NCBI RefSeq assembly: GCF_030814655.1
Contig: NZ_JAUSVK010000001.1
Coordinates: forward strand, 3,181,501-3,245,500
Reading direction: 5' to 3'
DNA length: 64,000 nt
Source: Labrys monachus
GTDB lineage: Bacteria > Pseudomonadota > Alphaproteobacteria > Rhizobiales > Labraceae
The notes under the pieces were generated by a model that saw only the letters and a program-made list of their open reading frames with translations, was not told the DNA's origin and made no database searches. Below, one piece after another: positions 47,333 to 55,533 of the stretch; the first letter of the stretch is position 1, and every line of letters begins with the position of its first letter. Position numbers and translations under genes: made by a program.

Positions 47333-48511
47333 TTACACGGCCGGCGCGCGGGTACCCAGAAAAATCAGAGGAATCGCGACCGTGTTCAGGGCGGCCACCG
47401 AAAGCCAGATGGCGCCGGGCCAATGCAGGTGGACGGCCAGATAGAAGGTCGAAAAGCCAAGCGGAGCGATGATGGAGGCGAGGCTCACCGTCGATGCCAG
47501 CACGCCCTGGAGCTGGCCCTGCCGCGTCGGGTCGACGTGCCGGGTGGCGAGCGCCTGAAAAGCCGGCATGCCGATGCTGCCGAGCGCAAAGACCGGCATG
47601 ATGGCGAAGACGATCCAGCCCTGAGTGACGAAGGCCATGCCCACAAGCGCGATACAGGCGCAGGCGATCCCGACAAGGATCGCCCCGCGTTCGCCGAGCC
47701 GCCTGGTCGCCGGGCCGGGCAGGAGCGCCTGGGCCATCGTCTGGCAGACACCGAATGCGCCGAGCGACAGGCCGATCCACAAGCCGTTCCACTGAAAGGC
47801 GTCCGCGCCCCACAGGGCCCAGCAGACACCATAGGCTTCTCCGCCGCCGGCCAGAATGAAATAGACGAGGACGATCGGCAAAAGCCCTTTCATCGAGGCG
47901 AGCCAGCGCAACGGGCCGAGCGGGTTCAGTGCGGCGAGATCGATCTTCCGGCGGGCCGCCCTATGCGATTCCGGCAAGGCGAACAGCGCGAGCAGGAGAT
48001 TGGCCGCGTTCAGCGCGGCTGCGGCGATGAACGGCAGCCTGATCCAGGTATCGCCGAGCATTCCGCCGAGAACAGGCCCGACGATGAAGCCTGCGCCGAA
48101 CATGGCATTGAGGAGGCCGAAGCGGCGAGCCCGCTGGTCCTCGCGCGAAACGTCGGTGAGATAGGCGGTCGCCACCGACACGTTGGCGCTCGTCAGCCCC
48201 GCGATGGCCCGGCCGAGCAGCAGCAGCCACAATTGCGGGGCAAAGGCCATGACACCATAGTTGATCGCCGCGCCCGCCAGGGAAACGAGAAGGATGGGCC
48301 GCCTGCCGAGTCTGTCGCTCAAGGCGCCGAGCACGGGCGCGAAGAGGAACTGCATCGCCGCATAGAGCGTGGCCATGATGCCGACAAGGGGCGCGACATC
48401 AGAAGCATGCGTCACCTCCGCGAGCAGGCGCGGCAGGATGGGGAAGATCAGGCCGATTCCCACTGCGTCGAGGCAGATTGCGGCATAGATGACGACCAGG
48501 GATCGCTTCAT
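47333..48511 (-). CDS. TetA-like MFS efflux transporter
   Basis: The 392-aa inner-membrane antiporter has 12 helices and the signature of the TCR/Tet family: DAVGIGLIFPILPRLL in helix 1, motif A in loop 2-3 (GALSDRLGRRPILL), and motif C (GFIVGPVLGGMLGD). Such proteins export tetracyclines or other drugs; specificity is unknown. It is divergent from a TetR gene, with two palindromic operators between. Its ATG overlaps the stop codon of a short leader frame (ATGA). Confidence 0.88.
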   Translation of the reverse strand: MKRSLVVIYAAICLDAVGIGLIFPILPRLLAEVTHASDVAPLVGIMATLYAAMQFLFAPVLGALSDRLGRRPILLVSLAGAAINYGVMAFAPQLWLLLLGRAIAGLTSANVSVATAYLTDVSREDQRARRFGLLNAMFGAGFIVGPVLGGMLGDTWIRLPFIAAAALNAANLLLALFALPESHRAARRKIDLAALNPLGPLRWLASMKGLLPIVLVYFILAGGGEAYGVCWALWGADAFQWNGLWIGLSLGAFGVCQTMAQALLPGPATRRLGERGAILVGIACACIALVGMAFVTQGWIVFAIMPVFALGSIGMPAFQALATRHVDPTRQGQLQGVLASTVSLASIIAPLGFSTFYLAVHLHWPGAIWLSVAALNTVAIPLIFLGTRAPAV

Positions 48512-48642
48512 GGCAGGTCGGGCGTCAGGCAGTGGAAAGGACGAGCCTGTCGGCGGCGCACCCTCCGGCGCCGACCGCCTGGGCCGCAGCCGGCACGCAG
48601 GACCTGCGTCCCACCATACCGGCTGAACTCAACGGCTTTCAT
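48508..48642 (-). pseudogene. Remnant of an MDR-type oxidoreductase, now a leader frame of the MFS gene
   Basis: A 44-codon frame starts at an ATG (48642) with AGGAG upstream and encodes MKAVEFSRYGGTQVLRA, which matches the N-terminus of zinc-free quinone-oxidoreductase-like MDR enzymes (they begin MKAVxFxxYGGPEVL). After about 17 codons the protein becomes Arg-rich noise. In another frame the last part reads GGCAADRLVLSTA then stop, like an MDR C-terminus. This looks like a gene reduced to its two ends. Its stop overlaps the MFS start in ATGA, so translation may be coupled. Confidence 0.55.
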
Positions 48643-48700
48643 GGGTTTCTCCTGCCCGGCGTATCGCGCGATCGGCATGCATGATCATACTCATCATTTT

Positions 48701-48715
48701 ATGTACTCGGTACAT
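48701..48715. promoter_or_regulatory. TetR operator candidate 1
   Basis: ATGTACTCGGTACAT is a perfect palindrome (ATGTAC-3-GTACAT) in the gap between the MFS and TetR genes. A related site begins exactly 54 bp to the right. Confidence 0.7.
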
Positions 48716-48754
48716 ATTGGGCTACCTCGCCGGCAGCGATAGGTCAATACAAAT

Positions 48755-48769
48755 ATGTACCCAGTATAT
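48755..48769. promoter_or_regulatory. TetR operator candidate 2
   Basis: ATGTAC-CCA-GTATAT repeats the first site with one arm mismatch. It lies 21 bp upstream of the TetR start and so would give autorepression. Confidence 0.65.
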
Positions 48770-48790
48770 GAATTATGCTATCGAGGCCGC

Positions 48791-49429
48791 ATGTCAGAGC
48801 CGATCGACCGCCGAACCCGCAAGCGCCTCGCCACCCGGCAGGCGATTTCCGACACCGCCACGCGCCTCTTCTGGCAGCGGGGCTTCGACGCGGTGACGGT
48901 GGACGAGATCGCGCAGGCCGCCGACGTCGGACGGATGACGGTGTTCAATCATTTCCCCCGCAAGGAGGACATGTTCTTCGATCGCGACGAGGAAGGCCGG
49001 ACGATGCTGCGCAACGCCCTGCGGCAGCGCGATCACGACGTCGCGCCCATCGAGACGTTGCGTCTGCTCGCGCATCGGCTCGTCGCGGAGCGCACGCCCT
49101 ATGTCGATTTTTCGGCCGAAAGCCAAAGCTTCGTCGGGACGATCGAGGGCAGCGAGACGCTGAAGGCGCGGGCACGGGCCATCCGCGACGAACTCGCGGC
49201 GGTCGTGGAGGTGGCACTCGCCGAATCCGCGGGTCGCGATCCCGGCGATCCCGACGCGCGCCTGGCGGCCGCCCTGCTGCTGGCGACCTGGGCGACGGCT
49301 TTTCTCGAGGCGCACCGGATCTTTCGGCGGACGGAGAATTCAGAGCGCGCGCAAGCGGCTTTCCTCGCCATCGTCGATCGGGGCACCCTCGGCCTGAAGG
49401 CTGCAATGGCGGGCACCCCTTACGCCTGA
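48791..49429 (+). CDS. TetR-family regulator
   Basis: The 212-aa repressor has an N-terminal HTH (RQAISDTATRLFWQRGFDAV, then VDEIAQAADVGRMTVFNHFP) and an all-helical ligand domain. The start is the ATG at 48791; an in-frame ATG at 48755 lies inside the second operator. It is divergent from the MFS gene and its degenerate MDR leader, and is expected to repress both directions through the two ATGTAC palindromes. Confidence 0.88.
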   Translation: MSEPIDRRTRKRLATRQAISDTATRLFWQRGFDAVTVDEIAQAADVGRMTVFNHFPRKEDMFFDRDEEGRTMLRNALRQRDHDVAPIETLRLLAHRLVAERTPYVDFSAESQSFVGTIEGSETLKARARAIRDELAAVVEVALAESAGRDPGDPDARLAAALLLATWATAFLEAHRIFRRTENSERAQAAFLAIVDRGTLGLKAAMAGTPYA

Positions 49430-49599
49430 GCAACGATCGATGTTTATCCGGGTAGCGACCGGCCGGGGCCGGCGGCCGCCGCCATCGGAATCCCTGAACT
49501 CGATCATCGCCCCTGCCCCTTGGCTCGGAAAGGCGGACCATGCGGTGCTCGCCCCTTGCGAGGAAAGAACGTCATCTTTGAGCGCCACATCGGCCGGAC

Positions 49600-49716
49600 C
49601 CGCAGGGCGATCTTCTCGCGGCCCGTCGCGGCAGTGCCATCAATATCGGTTCGACCGCCGGCATCACGGGCGCAGCGCACGCCGCAACCAAGGGTGCCCG
49701 CCTTCTCCGGGGCTTT
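49600..49716 (+). pseudogene. Decayed SDR fragment
   Basis: The frame from 49630 encodes GSAINIGSTAGITGAA followed by HAATKGARLLRG. This is the catalytic centre of a short-chain dehydrogenase (GSIINISSTAG and YAATKGAV in intact members) with the catalytic Tyr replaced by His. No start codon, cofactor motif or C-terminus is present, and the frame runs into the 3' end of the neighbouring VOC gene on the other strand. Confidence 0.5.
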
Positions 49717-50077
49717 ACGACCGTGCCTCGAAATATTCGATGATCAGGCCGTCGGGATGCCTGGCCGTGAAGTTGCGGCCGCTGGTGACGGTGCGCGGCT
49801 CGTGCAGCAGCGTGCCGCCCTGTTCCCGGACCCAGCCGGCATAGGCGTCGAGATCGTCGACGTAGAAGATGCCGTGCACCTGCCGCGCGGCCGTCATGGC
49901 CTCGCCGTCGCCGGCCAGGATCAGGACGTTGCCGACGCGGGCAGCGACGACGTTCGTTTCCGTGATCGTCACCCGGCGCGCGCAGGGGACGCCCTGAAGC
50001 TGCTCGTAAAAGGCGATCGTCGGTTCAAGCGCCTCGGCTGCCGCATAGACGCGGAAGCTTTGATCGAGGATCTTCAT
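49715..50077 (-). CDS. VOC-superfamily (glyoxalase-like) protein
   Basis: The 120-aa protein has the beta-alpha-beta-beta-beta pattern of vicinal-oxygen-chelate folds: SFRVYAAAEALEPTIAFYEQ, VHGIFYVDDLDAYAGWVREQ and NFTARHPDGLIIEYFEA, with a conserved Glu near the end as metal ligand. The function cannot be set; members include lyases, dioxygenases and resistance proteins. It is 15 nt downstream of the SDR-type reductase gene on the same strand and probably in one transcript. Confidence 0.8.
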   Translation of the reverse strand: MKILDQSFRVYAAAEALEPTIAFYEQLQGVPCARRVTITETNVVAARVGNVLILAGDGEAMTAARQVHGIFYVDDLDAYAGWVREQGGTLLHEPRTVTSGRNFTARHPDGLIIEYFEARS

Positions 50078-50092
50078 GACCGTCTCCCAACT

Positions 50093-51127
50093 CTATTTCG
50101 GAGTGTTGACCAGGCCGAGGCGGATGAGGCTCTCGGCGGTCGCCATGATGGCCTCCTCGCGCGAGCGCGGCTTCCAGCCGAGCAGGCGTTTGGCCTTCTC
50201 GCCGCTGGCGTTCATGTCGACGCCCAGGAGCGGCACGATGCCCTTCATCGCCGGGTTCGCCAGCGCCATGAGGCGGATGAACCAGTTGGGCAGGACACGC
50301 GTCGAAACCTTGGCCGCGCCCGGCCCCAGACGCTGCTTCAGCAGTTTCGCGATCTCGACCATCCACAGGCTCCCGCCCGACGCGGCGAGGAAGCGCTCGC
50401 CCTTGGCGGCCGGGTCGGTCATCGCACGCAGGTGCAGGTCGGCGACGTCGCGTACGTCGACGACGCAGGTGTTGATCCTGGGGCAGCCCGGCTGGCCGTC
50501 CAGCAGGTTCTTGATGAGCCGGATCGAGTGCGAATAATCAGGTCCGAGCGCGGGCCCGAGCACGGTGGTGGGGTTGACGGCCGCAAGTTCCAGCCCGCCG
50601 CCCTCGCGGGCGATGAAGTCCCACGATGCCCGCTCGGCCAGCGTCTTCGACCGCTGATAGGGCGCGACACGGCCGTTCAGGTCGCTCCAGTCGGTCTCGT
50701 CGAAGGGGCGGCTTCGCGGGGCGTGGCCGACGCCGATGGCCCCGAAGGCCGAGGTGAGCACCACGCGCTTCGCGCGCGCATCCCGTGCCGCGCGGAGCAC
50801 GCGCAGATTGCCGTCGACCGCGGGCCGGACCCAGTCTTCCTCGCGCACCTGATCGCCGGATGGCGTCGGCGAGGCGCCGTGGATCACATAGGCGCAGCCG
50901 GCGGCCGCCGCCGCCCATCCATCGTCGGCGGTGAGATCGGCGGCGATAAACGACAGCCGGTCGCCCGGCTCGGCGCCGCCGGTCCTGAGATTGCTCAGAA
51001 CCTCCGCCTCGCGCGACAATGATCGAAGCGTCGTCCGCACGCGATAGCCGGCCTGCAGCAGCGCCAGGATGCAATGCTGCGCGATGAAGCCGCTTCCGCC
51101 GGTCACGAGCACCCGTTCGTCAGCCAT
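50093..51127 (-). CDS. NAD-dependent epimerase/dehydratase-type reductase (extended SDR)
   Basis: The 344-aa protein is an extended SDR of the dihydroflavonol-reductase/aldehyde-reductase type: VLVTGGSGFIAQHC (TGxxGxxG), AYVIHGASPT, catalytic YQRSKTLAE, and AAVNPTTVLGPALGPDYSHS. GGAGATCACC precedes the ATG at 51127. It lies between the VOC gene (15 nt) and the aldo-keto reductase gene (28 nt), all minus, forming a likely three-gene operon of carbonyl metabolism. Confidence 0.87.
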   Translation of the reverse strand: MADERVLVTGGSGFIAQHCILALLQAGYRVRTTLRSLSREAEVLSNLRTGGAEPGDRLSFIAADLTADDGWAAAAAGCAYVIHGASPTPSGDQVREEDWVRPAVDGNLRVLRAARDARAKRVVLTSAFGAIGVGHAPRSRPFDETDWSDLNGRVAPYQRSKTLAERASWDFIAREGGGLELAAVNPTTVLGPALGPDYSHSIRLIKNLLDGQPGCPRINTCVVDVRDVADLHLRAMTDPAAKGERFLAASGGSLWMVEIAKLLKQRLGPGAAKVSTRVLPNWFIRLMALANPAMKGIVPLLGVDMNASGEKAKRLLGWKPRSREEAIMATAESLIRLGLVNTPK

Positions 51128-51155
51128 GGTGATCTCCAAAGTTGCCGCCTGCGGA

Positions 51156-52151
<996 letters not shown>

Positions 52152-52203
52152 CGAACCCTGCCCTTCCGGCGCCCGCATGGCCCTCAAGATAGGCAAAGCG
52201 CTT

Positions 52204-52249
52204 CGTACTTAGAATGCTTGTGCGTCCGCCATGCTTGTTCGATAGTACG
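52204..52249. promoter_or_regulatory. Repeats in the AraC/aldo-keto reductase intergenic space
   Basis: ATGCTTGT occurs twice in direct orientation (52214-52221 and 52231-52238, 17 bp apart). The pair is framed by the inverted repeat CGTACT (52204-52209) and AGTACG (52244-52249). It lies in the 100-bp gap between the divergent starts and fits an AraC-type binding region. Confidence 0.5.
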
Positions 52250-52251
52250 GA

Positions 52252-53184
52252 ATGAGCGTGGATCCCTTCTCCGATATTCTCCGACTTGCGCGGGCCGAAA
52301 CGCTGGTCACCGGCGGATTCACGGCGGGCGGTCCCTGGGCGATTCGCTTTCCCGTCCCAAAGACGATCAAGTTCTTTGCGGTGGTGAAGGGTGATTGCTG
52401 GGTGACCCTCGACGGGGAGCCGCCCATCCGATTTGAAACCGGGGATGTGGGTCTGCTGTCGGCGCCACGGGCCTTCGTGCTGGGGAGCGAGCCGGGGGTC
52501 CCTCCCGTCGACGGAATGGCGCTGTTCTCCAGCGCCGGCAAGGCGACTGTCCAGCTCGGCGACGGCAGCGACTTCACTCATATAGGCGGCCACGTCCTGC
52601 TCGATCCCACAAGCGGACGGCTGCTGGCCGACGTTCTGCCGCCTTGGATCCATGTGCGGGCGGCTTCACCGCAGGCCGTGACCTTCCGGTGGCTGCTTGA
52701 CCGCCTTGCAGAGGAGCGGACGTCCGATCTCCCCGGCACCGAGCTCGCGTCCGCCCAACTCGCGCAGTTGCTCTTCATCCAGATCTTGCGCGCTCACCTC
52801 GCCGGGGCCGACGTCATGGGCGCCAGCTGGCTTCGAGCGTTGGGCGACCCGCGCATCGCCCCGGCCATTCGCCTGATGCATGACGATCCCGCGCGCGCAT
52901 GGCACCTTGAAGATCTCGCGGCGGCTTGTGCCATGTCGCGGACGACGTTCGCCGGGCGCTTCCGCACCGTCGCCGGCGTCGCGCCCCTCGCTTATCTAAC
53001 TCAATGGCGCATGCGACTGGCCGAGCAGGCCCTGCGGGACGAGACGGGAAGACCGGTGGCATCGATCGCGCGCTCGGTGGGCTATACGTCCGAAAGCGCT
53101 TTCAGCCATGCGTTCAAGCGGTGGAACCGCAGGTCACCCAAGTCTTACCGAGACGGCCATATGCCGCCACCCGCTTTGACATAG
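52252..53184 (+). CDS. AraC-family regulator with cupin sensor
   Basis: The 310-aa protein has an N-terminal cupin_6-type domain (about 1-180; KFFAVVKGDCWVTLDGEPPI) and a C-terminal AraC HTH pair (LEDLAAACAMSRTTFAGRF and SVGYTSESAFSHAFKRWN). It belongs to the same subgroup as the regulators at 20.8 and 55.5 kb. Being divergent from the aldo-keto reductase gene with 100 bp between, it is the obvious regulator of that operon. Confidence 0.9.
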   Translation: MSVDPFSDILRLARAETLVTGGFTAGGPWAIRFPVPKTIKFFAVVKGDCWVTLDGEPPIRFETGDVGLLSAPRAFVLGSEPGVPPVDGMALFSSAGKATVQLGDGSDFTHIGGHVLLDPTSGRLLADVLPPWIHVRAASPQAVTFRWLLDRLAEERTSDLPGTELASAQLAQLLFIQILRAHLAGADVMGASWLRALGDPRIAPAIRLMHDDPARAWHLEDLAAACAMSRTTFAGRFRTVAGVAPLAYLTQWRMRLAEQALRDETGRPVASIARSVGYTSESAFSHAFKRWNRRSPKSYRDGHMPPPALT

Positions 53185-53259
53185 CGAATGCGCGCCCCAA
53201 ATAGAGTTCGCCCTGCAGTGAGCGAGTGTCGACGCGACTCTTTGGCGACGTTCTGCCCG

Positions 53260-53823
53260 TCATCCCGGCAGGAGCCCCATATCGCGATAGCTGCCGATCA
53301 GGCTGTCGAAGAGACCGACATCCGCCCGGCTCCGCGCCAGGAGTTGGGCGCCGGACACGGCGGCAAAAATGGCGAGAGCGCGGGCTTTGCTCGCCGATAC
53401 GTCCCCCCCGTCCGCGGCGATCAGCACCTTGCCCAGCCACGCGACGTTGATGTCGGCGAAAGTCCGCACTTCCACCTTCACCGGTTCCGGCAGGTCGTCA
53501 TATTCGGCGGACATGAAGCTGCATAGACAGATCCGATTGCCGTTTTCAAGCGCTCGGCGGAATATCGCGGGATAGCGATGCAGGCAGGCGAGCGGATCCG
53601 GCGTCTCGGCCAGCATCTTCTCCAACTCGGCCGCGGTGTCTTCCCAATAGCGCCTGGCCACGGCCGCGCCGAGGTCGGCCTTGCTCGGGAAGTAATAATG
53701 GATGCTGGCGGCTTTGATTCCGACCCCAGCCGCCAGATCGCGGAAATTCAGGCCGCCATACCCATGCGCCTGCGCGGCATTGCGGGCCGCCGACAGGATC
53801 GCTTCCTTCGCATTCGAACTCAT
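53260..53823 (-). CDS. TetR-family regulator
   Basis: The 187-aa repressor has an HTH at about residues 7-52 (GGLNFRDLAAGVGIKAASIHYY, FPSKADLGAAV) and a C-terminal domain with two adjacent Cys residues (RICLCSFMSAEY), which may sense electrophiles as in some AcuR/NemR-like members. It is divergent from the GST gene with 112 bp between, where two near-identical 18-bp sites lie. Confidence 0.88.
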   Translation of the reverse strand: MSSNAKEAILSAARNAAQAHGYGGLNFRDLAAGVGIKAASIHYYFPSKADLGAAVARRYWEDTAAELEKMLAETPDPLACLHRYPAIFRRALENGNRICLCSFMSAEYDDLPEPVKVEVRTFADINVAWLGKVLIAADGGDVSASKARALAIFAAVSGAQLLARSRADVGLFDSLIGSYRDMGLLPG

Positions 53824-53844
53824 CTGCCAAATCCCCGCTCGCCC

Positions 53845-53862
53845 CTACCAAGTGACAGATAG
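53845..53862. promoter_or_regulatory. TetR operator candidate 1 (CTACC-N8-GATAG)
   Basis: CTACCAAGTGACAGATAG has partly symmetric ends (CTAyC/GrTAG). A second copy with two differences begins 54 bp to the right, in the same orientation. Confidence 0.7.
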
Positions 53863-53898
53863 AGGTTGTGCCGGCCGAATGGAAGGCCTATACAACGC

Positions 53899-53916
53899 CT
53901 ATCAAGTGGCAGGTAG
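53899..53916. promoter_or_regulatory. TetR operator candidate 2 (CTATC-N8-GGTAG)
   Basis: CTATCAAGTGGCAGGTAG repeats the first site, and both copies are followed by AGG. It ends 19 bp before the GST start codon, so occupancy should block GST expression. Confidence 0.7.
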
Positions 53917-53935
53917 AGGATCTGGAAAAGTGCTG

Positions 53936-54592
53936 ATGACGATCTATGACTGGCATACCGGGCCTTATCCGGCTCGCGTCCGTATCGCTCTCGGAGAGCT
54001 GAGGCTGCAATCGCAGGTCCGTTTCGTTTCGATCGACTTGTGGAAGGGCGAACACAAGACGCCTGCGTTTCTCGCCAAGAACTACTCCGGCACGCTGCCG
54101 GTGCTGGAGCTCGACGATGGGACGCTGATCGCCGAATGCACCGCGATCACCCAATATCTCGACGCGCTGAACGGCGACCACCTCCTTACCGGCATGACGC
54201 CTCTCGAACAGGGCGTGATCCACATGATGAGCAAGCGCGCCGAGATCGAGCTGCTCGATGCCATCAGCGTCTATTTCCATCATGCCACGCCGGGTCTGGG
54301 CCCCGATGTCGAGATCTACCAGAACGCCGAATGGGGGCTTCGCCAGCGCGACAAGGCGGTGCGCGGCATGCGCTACTTCGACAGCGTGCTCCGGCAGCGG
54401 CCCTTCATTGCCGGCCACGCCTTCTCGATGGCCGATATCGCCGTCATCGGCGGCCTTATCTTCGCGGAACTCGTCGGCCTCCCCGTGCCGGCCGAATGCG
54501 AGGCGCTGCGTGCCTGGTACGCCCGGATGCAGCAGCGTCCCAGCGTCCGGAACCGGATCACGATGTCCCCCCCCTCCAAGGCGGCGACCTGA
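53936..54592 (+). CDS. Glutathione S-transferase family protein
   Basis: The 218-aa protein has an N-terminal thioredoxin-like domain (YDWHTGPYPARVRIALGEL; GTLPVLELDDG and ECTAITQYLD for glutathione binding) and a helical C-terminal domain (GHAFSMADIAVIGGLIFAE, the usual N-capping/hydrophobic staple region). It should conjugate glutathione to electrophiles. The start is an ATG at 53936. It is divergent from a TetR gene and controlled, by inference, by the two CTAyC sites. Confidence 0.87.
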   Translation: MTIYDWHTGPYPARVRIALGELRLQSQVRFVSIDLWKGEHKTPAFLAKNYSGTLPVLELDDGTLIAECTAITQYLDALNGDHLLTGMTPLEQGVIHMMSKRAEIELLDAISVYFHHATPGLGPDVEIYQNAEWGLRQRDKAVRGMRYFDSVLRQRPFIAGHAFSMADIAVIGGLIFAELVGLPVPAECEALRAWYARMQQRPSVRNRITMSPPSKAAT

Positions 54593-54699
54593 CATCCCGA
54601 CGCCGCCCGGTCGAACAAGAGCAGCGGCGGGGCTTCGGCGGTTTCCTGTTCCGCCTGCTGGCGTGCGGCAATCGGCGGGTGTCACCCGAGATCGGACGT

Positions 54700-55440
54700 T
54701 CAATCTTGGGCTGTCGGCCGTATGACGATGCTGCCGACGTCGACATCGGCAGGCTGCTCGATCGCGTAGGCGACGCCACGGGCGATCGAAGACGGCGGGA
54801 TTCCGATATCGGCAACGCGTTCTCCGATCGCCTCCTTCACGGCGCGATCGGTTATCGAGCTTGCAAAGTTGGTCGAGGTCATCCCCGGCGAAACCTCGGT
54901 GACCCGCAGATGTGGTCCCGCTTCCTGTCTCAACGCTTCGCTGATGGTCCGCACGGCGTTCTTGGTCGCCGCATAGACACCCATGGTCGGGAGGATCTTG
55001 ATCCCCGCGGTCGAGACGATGTTGATGACGTGGCCCGACTGCTGACGCTTGAAGACGGGCAATGCGGCAGCGATGCCGTAAAGCGTGCCCCGCAGATTGA
55101 CGTCGATCATGGCGTCCCAGTCCTCGACGCGCAACGCATCGAAACGGGATATCGGCCCGATCCCCGCATTGTTCACGATGACGTCCAGCCGGCCACCTCG
55201 CTCGATCGCCACTGCGACGAGAGCTTCAAGATGGCTCCGGTGGCGGACATCGGTCACCCTATAGGCGGCCTTGCCGCCTGCGGCGGTAATGTCGTCCACG
55301 GTCGCCGCGAGCGCTTCCTCGCCCCGGGCCCCGAGCACGACAAAAGCCCCGCGCTCTGCAAGCAGCTTCGCCGTCGCCTGGCCGATCCCGCTGCTTGCGC
55401 CGGTGATGGCGACAACCTTGCCCTCAATGCCCAATGCCAT
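54700..55440 (-). CDS. Short-chain dehydrogenase/reductase
   Basis: The 246-aa classical SDR begins with KVVAITGASSGIGQATAKLL, has VIVNNAGIGPIS, catalytic Ser in NIVSTAG, and YAATKNAVRTIS with the Tyr-Lys pair. PGMTSTNFASS and a C-terminus resembling the YdfG/NADP-dependent SDR subgroup follow. It is divergent from an AraC regulator with 93 bp between. The substrate is unknown. Confidence 0.9.
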   Translation of the reverse strand: MALGIEGKVVAITGASSGIGQATAKLLAERGAFVVLGARGEEALAATVDDITAAGGKAAYRVTDVRHRSHLEALVAVAIERGGRLDVIVNNAGIGPISRFDALRVEDWDAMIDVNLRGTLYGIAAALPVFKRQQSGHVINIVSTAGIKILPTMGVYAATKNAVRTISEALRQEAGPHLRVTEVSPGMTSTNFASSITDRAVKEAIGERVADIGIPPSSIARGVAYAIEQPADVDVGSIVIRPTAQD

Positions 55441-55463
55441 TCTCCTTCATCGAACTGAGCCAA

Positions 55464-55498
55464 GAGCATATCAACCCGGTCCAAGATGAACTATGCTC
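55464..55498. promoter_or_regulatory. Inverted repeat in the SDR/AraC intergenic space
   Basis: GAGCATA (55464-55470) and TATGCTC (55492-55498) are inverted with a 21-bp spacer, between two divergent genes. The spacing places the half-sites on the same face of the helix, suitable for an AraC-type dimer. Confidence 0.5.
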
Positions 55499-55533
55499 AG
55501 ACGCCCATGGATTTGTCGTGAACGTCCAAAGTG

